Assembly: GCA_028565635.1 (NCBI GenBank)
Contig: JAOXYB010034262.1
Coordinates: forward strand, 1-14,100
Source: Phoronis ovalis
Taxonomy: Eukaryota; Phoronida; Phoronidae
DNA: 14,100 nucleotides
Direction: 5' to 3'
Position 1 is the first letter of the stretch. Every line of letters starts with the position of its first letter. Shown here piece after piece: positions 1 through 9,200 of the stretch. A program made the position numbers and the translations under genes. The notes beneath the pieces were generated by a model. The model was not told where the DNA came from. It did no database searches and saw nothing but the letters and a program-made list of their open reading frames with translations.

Positions 1-39
1 GTAGATAGCGGAGATAATTCTGAATTATAGCGCGTGCGT
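1..39 (-). CDS. Possible exon 8 start (partial, runs off the window)
   Basis: TTTATTTCCAG at 50-40 is a good acceptor on the minus strand. The 39 bases that follow are open in two frames. If exon 7 ends at 96 (GA|GTATGA), the joined frame reads ME then RTRYNSELSPLST, which could lead into the region after VWA, where these proteins have a short linker before the first Cache domain. The intron would be only 56 nt. With the donor at 109 the joined frame hits TAA, so the two choices are not equally good. This is inference from splice motifs. Confidence 0.3.
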
Positions 40-579
40 CTGGAAATAAATTTTAACCTGCCTTAAGTTACTTGCGACATTGAGTTATGTCATACTCCAT
101 TATGCATACATGATATGAATTAAGAGCTTGCTTTGTTCTGAGCTTACTATTAACATCTGAAATAATTCCGATTCTCAGTGACCCTTGAATGTTTTCAATA
201 TTTTTATATAATACATTCAAAGACTTACTTATTCCTAAACCATAGGTCATAATGATTACTTTATTATTAAGCTGCTGATTTTTACTTCGAATTTTGCTTA
301 AAATTTCCTCAAGGGTTATGTCATCATTGGGAACACCATCAGTCATAAATAACATGACCTTCTCTAAAAAAACACAAAAACTACAAATTCATAAAACAAC
401 TTCAAACAAATAAATAAGAAGACTACTAACCTATTAGTTGGTGCACATTAGGTGCATTGTAAGTGCAATGCAAGTGCGTTTTAGGTGCAGAGTGGATGAG
501 CCAGGTATATTGCAAGTTAAACTAGAAAAGTTGCAGATTAAGTATGTGTCAAATATATGTTAATAACACTTAATCTGCA
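40..579. repeat. Inverted repeat 532-543 / 568-579 near the 3' end of intron 6
   Basis: TGCAGATTAAGT at 532-543 and its exact reverse complement ACTTAATCTGCA at 568-579 form a perfect 12-bp stem with a 24-nt AT-rich loop. The remainder of this span is exon 7 (110-363) and the surrounding intron ends, which are described separately. No role is evident. Confidence 0.5.
110..363 (-). CDS. Exon 7: end of VWA domain (3' boundary uncertain)
   Basis: Acceptor TTTTTTTAG at 365-364, then AG completing E324, then KVMLFMTDGVPNDD. D332 in MTDG is the last MIDAS residue. NNKVIIMTYGLG (356-367) is a later VWA strand, and LYKNIENIQGSLRIGIISD with the following ALNSYH fits the usual C-terminal helix, strand and helix of the domain. 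The frame stays open to 71 before TAA at 70-68. I place the donor at 109-108 (CAT|GTATGC), but GTATGA at 95-94 also fits and gives a phase that matches an acceptor at 41-40. A strong-looking GTAAGT lies inside, after GLGI, and would truncate the domain if used. Confidence 0.8.
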
Positions 580-3210
580 TCATAAGAGTAGGTGTGTGCC
601 TAATGAGTTGGTGCACACCTAATGTTTGGTGCACATCTATTGAGTTGGTGTGGATCAAATGAGTGGTGCACACCTAATGAGTAGGTGCATCCTTGAATCA
701 GGCAGCAAAAGTTTAACTGTCTTACAGAACAAAGAAAATTGAACTTATAACTATATATACATGAACTTATTCCAAAAATTACTTTATATCTAAGATGCAA
801 GACATATTTTTATAGTTTATCAGGCTGGTATAAACTATATACATTCTGTAGTTATATATGTACAGCACTTATGATTATTGTTTTTACAATATTGCCTCCT
901 AAAAATCCTTTTCAGGAAATGTATAAACAACTGAACTAAGCAAGGAAGTCTTATACTTGCAAAAAATTACTCAGGAAAGTTATATTTAATATTCTATAAT
1001 TAAAACATAAATGTCCAGATGTGATCATCCCAAGTGCACTTCTTGTTCTGTATATTGTTTTACCACAAGTTATATAATATTCAGAACAGTCTGTCAGATT
1101 ATTTAAACAAATTTACTGCCAGCATAATAACTTAATTAATCTGCTAATTAAATTTGTTTCCTGGTATTCTCTTCAACATTAAGAGTGTATAATTAAACTA
1201 TAAAAGGCAATATTTGATGCTAAAAATAATGTCTTTTTCACAAAATAGTTCTCCCCAGGGTCTAACTCAAATCAATGGTACACATGTGTGTGTGATCAAA
1301 AACACATGTAAAGGGTAATTTTTAAGAACAAAACACGATAATGCATGTTAAACATTTTGGGTTACATTTTTTGATAAAATATGCACAAGGGTACCTTATT
1401 TGATTAACTGTATGCATTTAGGGTATCGAAATCGATCAAAACCACTAACCACTTGACCAAGCTTCATCTTGAAAGTTAAATTTGGGATTGCCTTTTGTTT
1501 CCGGAAGTTCGAGTGAATTTCCCATAATTCCCAAACATTTTCCAAAAAAAATTCTCAATGCATTTAGGGTATCTAACATTTCTTCTAGTCAGTAAAAAGG
1601 GATCAAAATTTAAAAATGGGAAAACCAAGGAACATCAAGTTAGCAGATAGCAGATACCAGATGAAAACGTGAAGTTAGCAGATAGCAGATAGCAGATAGC
1701 AGATGAAAACGTGAAGTTCGCAGATAGCAGATGAAAATGTGAAGTTAGCAGATAGCAGATATCTGCTAGAAATCATCTGCTGGCAGATGACATTTTTTTG
1801 ATTTTTTTTTTTTAATTTTCTTTAATTATTTTTTTTCAATTTTTTGAATACATTTTTTTCAATTGTTTTAATAAATTTTTTTAAATAAATTTTTTCAATT
1901 TTTTAATTGTTTTTCAATTTTTTTATAATAATTGTTTTTCAATTTTTTTTATTTATTTTTTTTTAAATATCTGCTAGAATCATCTGCTAGAAATCATCTG
2001 CTAGAAATCATCTGCTGGCAGATAAAATCATCTTAATCTAGTTAATTATTTTTAAAAATTTATTTTCTAATATCTTTTTTTATAATTTTTTAAAAATTTT
2101 ATTCAATTTTTTTTAGTTAATTTTTTTTTTAATTGATTTTTTTAATAAATTTTTTGTTGATAAATTTACTAGTTTTTAATAAATTTTCAATTTGAAAAAA
2201 ATGAATTAAAAAAATTTATTAAAATAAAAAAAAAATTGAAAAATTAATTAACAAAGAAATTTAAAAAAAATTAATAAAAAAAAAATAACTAAAAAAAAAT
2301 ATTATAATTTTTAAAACAAATCAATTAAACAAAAAAATTAACAAAAAATAGAAAAAAAATTAATGAAAAAAAAATACTCAAAATTCAAAAAAAAATTAAC
2401 TGAAAAAATTGAAAATTTTAAAAAAATTATTTAAGAAAAAGTTGAAAAAAATTTATCAAAAAAAAAGAAATTAAAACAAATTATTAAAAATTTATTTATA
2501 TTAAGATGATTTCATCTGCCAGCAGATGATTTCATCTGCGGATGATTTCTAGCAGATGATTTCATCTGCTATCTGTTATTTGTTGTCTGCTAACTTGATG
2601 TTCCTGATGAAAACGTGAAGTTAGCAGATAGCAGATAGCAGATGAAAACGTCAAGTTAGCAGATAGCAGATGACATAATCTGCAGATGAAATCTAGCAGA
2701 TGAATTCTAGCAGATGATTTCATCTGCAGATGAATTCTAGCAGATGATTTCATCTACAGATGAATTCTAGGAGATGAATTCTAGCAGATGATTTCATCTG
2801 CAGATGAATTCTAGCAGATGATTTCATCTGCAGATGAATTCAAGCAGATGAATTCTAGCAGATGAGTTCATCTGCAGATGATTTCTAGCAGATATCTGCT
2901 ATATGTTATCTGCTATCTGCTAACTTGACATTTTCATCTGCTATCTGCTATCTGTTATCTGCTAACTTGACGTTCCTGGAAAACCAGCCATATAAAGAAT
3001 GATTAAAAATTTGATTCAAGATTTTCTACCAAGAAGAGTTCAGTTGTGACAAAATGAACAACTTAAATTGTGGCAGAACAAACATGGCTGCCTGCAGTTA
3101 GCCATATTGAAAATGATCAACCCCTTTATTTCAAATCATTCATTCCCCAGTTATCTTGCAATAGTATGCCAGGTTAATTTCACAATATTCCAGCAAATAG
3201 CGCAGAGGAA

Positions 3211-3251
<41 letters not shown>

Positions 3252-6200
3252 CTTATGACAAAATAAACAACGTATTATGGAACAAACATGGCAGCCAGTC
3301 AGGAATATTATAAAAGATCAAAATTTGATTCAGGATTATGCTCTAGTAACTAGTTAGATCCCAACACTATGCCAATTAAGTTTCATGAAGCTTCTGTGAG
3401 TGGTATACGTGTCAGAGGAGGACACTTGACAAAATGAACAAACATGGCCACCAGTCAGAATTGATAAAAAATTAATGTAGAGAAAGAAGATCGAGACTAT
3501 AAATTATGACAAATTGAACAGCTAATTGTCATTGAACAACATGGCCACCAACATATTTGAAATGATTAAACTTTGATTATGAGTTATTCATCCTCTAGTT
3601 ATATTCCAGTAGTGCCAAGTTGTACAAATCATAGTTCCTGAAAATGTGTAGAAGAAGAAGATGCATAATTATGACAAAATGGTAATATTATACTGACACC
3701 GGCGACACCAGAAAAGTGAAACATATATTGTCTCATATAATTCTGCTTTGCAGGCGAGGCAAAAACGGTATTGCAGCCTTATAGTTTTGAATTGTTGCCA
3801 GCTTGATTCAGAGTGATACAATTTATACTTAGTCTAGATTAATTGACTGTATATGAACTGTTCTACTTGGTTCTATTATAAAACTATGGTACATTTCTAA
3901 ATATTATTTCAAAAGGTGCAAACAGGCACCATGCATATATACATCACTCATTCATATTGTTCACTGAATAAATATAATTAGCTTATATTTGCCATTTAAT
4001 CTTGGTGTATATGAGTTTACATAATAACAACTTCAACTTCAACATAATTTATATCTTGTCTGAATGATTAAATACTTTTGATTCACAATTAGCTTACATA
4101 CCTCTTTCATCACCTAAGCTTGGAGTTTGCAAAAACAGATCAAATCCTTTATCTAAAGCTGCTAAATAATTAGTTGAACCAGCATAAGAGACCCTGTCAT
4201 CTAAATATGACTTGAAAGAATCTATATTTTGCGGGGTTGCTAAGGCCAGTTGGGAAGCATAGCAGTTGCTGATATCTGAATTTCCTGGACTAGGGGTTTC
4301 AGCTGAAGTAGAGAAAGTAACCAGTCCAACCTAAAATGAGAATACATAATTATATACTTAATTGTAATCATTGTAAGTGTCAGATACTCTAGATCTGTAA
4401 TTAAAGCAAACATTTTTATAGGTTTTAAAGAATTCATTCAAGTGGATTTTGGATTTTTTACAATCAGTTAAAAGATATGAGAAAATAAAGACAGTTTCGA
4501 ATTCCTTACAATGCCATGTTTAGAAGTGAAGCAGCAACTGTTAATTTAAATTTAATTAATGGTCGCCTTATTATATATCAATGCATTAATGGAAAAGAAA
4601 ATATCAGTTTGACATGTGAACAATGGTTAATGGAAGCTTAAGCCAGCGTTTTTCTGCTAGTAGCAAGATTGCATATTCTATGCAGTTAGTGATGTCATAG
4701 TACAGTATACAGGGTGATACAAACCATATGTCAATTAGTACATTTAACGTGGCAAGACCCGTTCAGGACAAATTATTCACATTTTACGCCTTGAGTCAAA
4801 TTTCGGGCAGTTTAATGAAAATATAGACTAATAAAAATACAATTTTTTGGAAAGGTATTAACGTAAGGCTTAACTTATATCACTTTATTTGATTGTGTAA
4901 TCAGTCGATTTTGGTACAAGGGGCACTGACGATCCTACCTTTTCTCATGGTAACAAAAGTTTGCTGCCATGTAAATAAGAGGTCAAGGGATTATTTACTC
5001 AATTGGTACGCAGTACTATAAGATAATGTATCTGATGAGAAATTAACAAGAAATTGTTACACATTTAAAGAATTTTTTTTTCTATTACAACTTCACAATT
5101 CCATATATTACCATTATATTGCAACCAATACTTCATTTAATATACTAAAAAGGTACAATAAGTAGAGTGATACCTCAATTAACAAAATGCAATGGATCCC
5201 AAGTTCAATAGCTATGAAATATATAGAATGCATATAAAAAATAATATGTAAAAAACATAGGTATAACCTTAAATGGGAATCATCACAAAAATGCAAACAG
5301 CAAGAATTCAAATTAAAACAAAGCAGAATTACACCTTAAAATTTATATTTGCAGACATATTGAAATTGAGAACTCAATTGTCAATCTTATGCATTGATTC
5401 CATGAGATATGGGGCAGGTAAATTGATCTGTGCATGTCTTGGAACATGTGAAACCAAATTTTGTTATGTGGTGAATTTTGATACTTTGTTAATAAGTACG
5501 GCAACAGTTTCTCCATAATATTGAAGATTGAATATTTATAATAGGCTTATAAAACGATATTCATACACTGAAAAGTGTTAATAATTCTCCAAATCCAAAC
5601 ATTTTGTTTTAAATTATGATAAGTTGGAAGATGTGTTTTTGAGTTTATGAGAAACGATATCAGTGTCCGTGTTGCCAAAATCAGGTTGACATTGTGATAT
5701 AGTTATGTTAAAAACGAACAGGCATGGGTGGGGAATAATTAAATGACAATTTATGGGGACTATGGGGGGTATTGCGAGCAGCCACCATTGGGGTCCATTA
5801 AGTGTTAGCAATGAGCATTGGCTTGGTCTGTTAATTGCGAGCAGTGAGCATTGTCTTTTGGCGACCATTTTTTGCTTTGTTGCCTAATTTCATTAACTAT
5901 TTTGTTTTCATTGTCGACGTTTTTTTTTGCTTGTCGATTTTCTTGGCAACCATTTTTTTTTTGGCAATCGTTTTTTTTCCATTGGCTGTTAATTTTTCTT
6001 GTTAAGTGCAAGCAGCGAGCATTGCCGATTTTTAAGTGCGAGCATTGTACCTACCCCCTCACTTATATAGCTATGTGAATTTATTATTGAAACTTATAGG
6101 TGTATTTTGTAATACCAAAAATTTGAAAATATGTAATTCTTGATTTAATGTGAAAGCCTGTTATAATTATTAATAATAAAAATTGTATTGAAAACTAAGC

Positions 6201-9200
6201 CTTTGTTCTCATGACCTTGTAATGACTTACCATGGGAGTTTTCTATAATTCCAGCATAATTTTCTGACATATTTAACTTTGTGACAAAAAGAAAGGCATA
6301 AACAATGAAGCTGGGCTCAATATTTCTATTCATAACAGGTGCCTTTTGGACTGAAATGTTATTATAGTTACAAATTAATTTTCCTCACCCTGTCTCTTGG
6401 ATTTAGGGTTCCAATAACAGTCTTTGTTGCATCAATTGCTATGCTCATTAGAGTTTTGCCATTATGCAGACCTCCCATGGATCCAGATTTGTCAATCACA
6501 ATCACTACATCATTAGGTTTAGGTACCGCTGCTTCTACATAGTATGGTCTGAAAATTGAAGCTGCATGAGTATAAGCCTCAAAAACCTCTATTCCTTTTA
6601 TAGCTTAATTCAATTTATAACATTGCATAAAATTAAATTTGGATATTTATTTCCATGTAAAAGTTTAATACATATTTGGATAATTAAAACCTTTATACAT
6701 ATTAAGTAAATTGTGCTTGCTGGTGACACTCACCTAAACCGACCGTCGTACTCAGTACAACTACTAAATTTAAAAGCTGGATAATTAAAATATGCTCCTT
6801 CTTCTGTACAAAAATATTGCCACCTTAAATGAGGATCTCTTTCGTGGTTTTCTTTCATTAGTTGAACAATTTCAGCGGAAATCTTCTTAGGATTAGGAAT
6901 AGATGATTCTGATACATGATAACATGAGCTATTGTAGTCAATCTATAGAAGAAACATCAGTCTATAGTTAGTTGTACCTTCTTAATGCAAAAATCAGAAA
7001 CACCTTTTATAAATTGTATTACAATAATAAGTTGATAACTTTTGCGGCGACTATTATGAAACATTTATTTAGTTTTACTTATTTTCGTCATTTAATATAC
7101 TATAATTTATCAGCTCTTATATAAAATGGGTTTGCTTTTCACACGAATATCCCTAAAAATGGGTAGACTTTCAAACAAAACTCCCTAAAAATGAGTCATT
7201 TTTTTCATGATTTCAATTAAAGGTAATGTTCAAGGGGATTTGTGTCCTTTTTGTGACAGAAAACCTTAAAAATGGATCCATTTTTTGAGACCAAAATCTC
7301 TAAAAATGGGTGAATATTTTGAGTTTGGGCTGCACATCTCTATTAATAATATGGTCAGAACCTGCTCCCAGGAGCCGATGAAGCCACTTTCATTTAATAC
7401 AAATTAATGAACATTATGTTACAAATAGGGATATAAATGGTACATGGAGTTCTGCATGTGGCCATAGTTGAGTAGTAAAATAATATTTGTTTACATGTAG
7501 TGTGTTATTCTGCTCACAAAGATTTGTTTTGTGCATCTTCGATTTTTACAACTGATGTTAAACTATTTGGCATGTACTTATGTTGAATGAAAAGAAAACT
7601 GCTCATCCTTTTTTCTCATCTGTTGCAAGATGTTTTCACAATTAGCAGCAAATTAATTATGATAATAATTGTAAATAAGTGGTAACCTGCTTTTACAGGG
7701 ATTACCCTATTAAGTTGAATTGATATTATATCAAATGCAATATTTAGTTAAAAAGTTTACTAACAAACACACAACAATAAACAGCTGATTCATGATTATG
7801 TAAGAACTGAATACATGAGATACATTGTGTGTACAAAATGTGTACCTTAGCTTTAAATCTTGGTTCATACACCAGATAGTCACTGAGATGACAACACTGC
7901 TTAATATCTGTGTCAGAAGTAAAGGTGCTGTACTGCTGCTCAACTGCATCTCGTAATCCTTTAGCAATCTCTATTTTATTGCGAAATTTTGCACGCACTT
8001 GCTGGGCCAACTGAAAAAACATATTAAATGACACACTTGCCTATAAATCATCAAAAATATTACATTTCATTACAATCACGGAAATGCACCTGAAATTCAA
8101 TATTTTCAATAAATTAAAAATGAAAAAGATTTCATAAAAACTCCAAAACTCAATTAATTTTTCAGAAATTACAATAATGTCACAATATTCTGTTTTCAAA
8201 AGTAAATGCCTTTTTATATCCAGTTAGGGAGCCATTTTGGGTAAAAACTCATATTTAATAAAACGTAAACTTTAAAAAAAATGCAAGTGCAACACCCATT
8301 CAGAAAATAAGCTAAAATTTGGCCAGAATTAATTAACTTCCAACTAGGAACTCTAATATAATGTCTCAAATTTGATTTTTTTTCTTTTTTTAAGAAAGAT
8401 GTGTTTCTAAAGGTATTGGCACTAGACAAAATGAAAACTTTCTGGAAGTTTAATTTTGGAAAGAAAACTTTTGAATGATAAAAATCTTTATAAATCTGAG
8501 ACACTCTTTTGAAGGTCCATATTTGAAGTTAATTGTGGCAAAGTATCTACAGGGGTGTTGGCCTTATATTTATTAAAATGGCCCCTCACTGACTGCATAA
8601 TCATGTGACAGATAAGTATATTTTTCATAATCTGTTAATAGCTTTCCAAAAATGTATTACCGTATTTTTACTGAGTCTATAATTGTTCATTAAAGTGGCG
8701 CATAGGTAGTGCTGAGAGCGCAACTGTTGCATGCGCTTTTACCTGTCTTTCAAGCCAATTTTTATAAATAAAAATTCTTGAAACAGGGGTTATTAAAAAT
8801 TAAGGATCTGATATAATTTGGTTAAGGACAATTAAATGTAGGAGCAAAGTTAGGTCTTATGCAAGCATTATTTATGCAAAATCCCTCATACGACTGTTTA
8901 AAGTGACAATTTAAACATCCCAATACCCATTGCCTCTAGAGTATGACATGTAGAAAGCTAGGATTGCTGAACTAAACATCCTGATGCAACCACAACTGTA
9001 AACTTTTATTAATAAAAATTAGTGTAAAATGTGCTTGGCTCATCACACTTTCTGGGTATTTTTTAGCATGAAATGCTAATTTTATAAACATTTATTGTGA
9101 TTATGTAGTGCTTTAACTATTACAACCATACTAAATAATACTGCATTAATGGTGGATAATGCTTGCAACGCTTGATATTTTGGAGGTCTATGTATCTCAG

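Larger units (their letters stand above)
1628..2977. mobile_element. Non-autonomous foldback (Mutator/Foldback-like) transposon with 9-bp TSD
   Basis: The element begins AGGAACATCAAGTTAGCAGA and ends with the reverse complement of AGGAACGTCAAGTTAGCAGA. The 22-bp ends differ at one base. The direct repeat GGAAAACCA flanks it exactly on both sides (1619-1627 and 2978-2986). Nine-base target-site duplications with long, repeat-built inverted ends are typical of Foldback and Mutator-like elements. The inside holds GCAGATA arrays at both ends, a T-rich then A-rich mirrored centre, and a 30-bp tandem array. There is no transposase frame, so it must have been moved in trans. The short open frame inside (2753-2562, minus) is only translated repeat. 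It sits in intron 6 and needs to be spliced out with it. Confidence 0.85.
364..4101 (-). other. Intron 6 of the VWA/Cache gene (3738 nt)
   Basis: The donor is GTATGT at 4101 and the acceptor is TTTTTTTAG at 366-364. It is the largest intron in the window and carries a 19-nt tandem repeat (583-693), a dispersed repeat copy (about 1255-1400), a 1350-bp foldback element (1628-2977) and a diverged tandem array with a microsatellite (about 3047-3690). Between 700 and 1250 and between 3700 and 4100 I see nothing beyond AT-rich unique-looking sequence. Confidence 0.8.

Noticed and set aside
2562-2753. 63-codon minus-strand open frame
   Set aside because: It is translated GCAGAT repeat inside the foldback element (repeating KSSARIHL), with no protein features.
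1628-2977. CRISPR-like reading of the regular GCAGAT repeats
   Set aside because: Units are contiguous without unique spacers, are inverted in orientation, and sit in an animal intron within transposon ends.
3068-3250. 60-codon plus-strand open frame ending in IYIYIY
   Set aside because: It runs through the diverged tandem array into the (AT)n microsatellite.
4240-4437. 65-codon minus-strand frame
   Set aside because: It overlaps exon 6 in another frame; exon 6's frame fits exons 5 and 7 in phase and sequence.
4700-4960. Slightly GC-richer segment starting near GTACAGTATACAGGGTG
   Set aside because: It looks like worn mobile-element sequence, but no ends, repeats or coding frame could be supported.
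5805-6078. Overlapping open frames on both strands
   Set aside because: They are low-complexity products of the T-rich GAGCATTG repeat region (phenylalanine-rich one way, lysine- and asparagine-rich the other).
6339-6542. 67-codon plus-strand frame
   Set aside because: It is antisense to exon 5 of the minus-strand gene, which carries the DxSxS metal motif and correct splice sites.
8214-8504. 96-codon minus-strand frame in intron 2
   Set aside because: No domain, signal peptide or splice fit. The composition is that of AT-rich chance translation, and exons 2 and 3 join in phase without it.
8659-8745. ACCGTATTTTTACTGAGTC segment like a transposon terminus
   Set aside because: No inverted partner or target-site duplication was found nearby, so I could not define an element.
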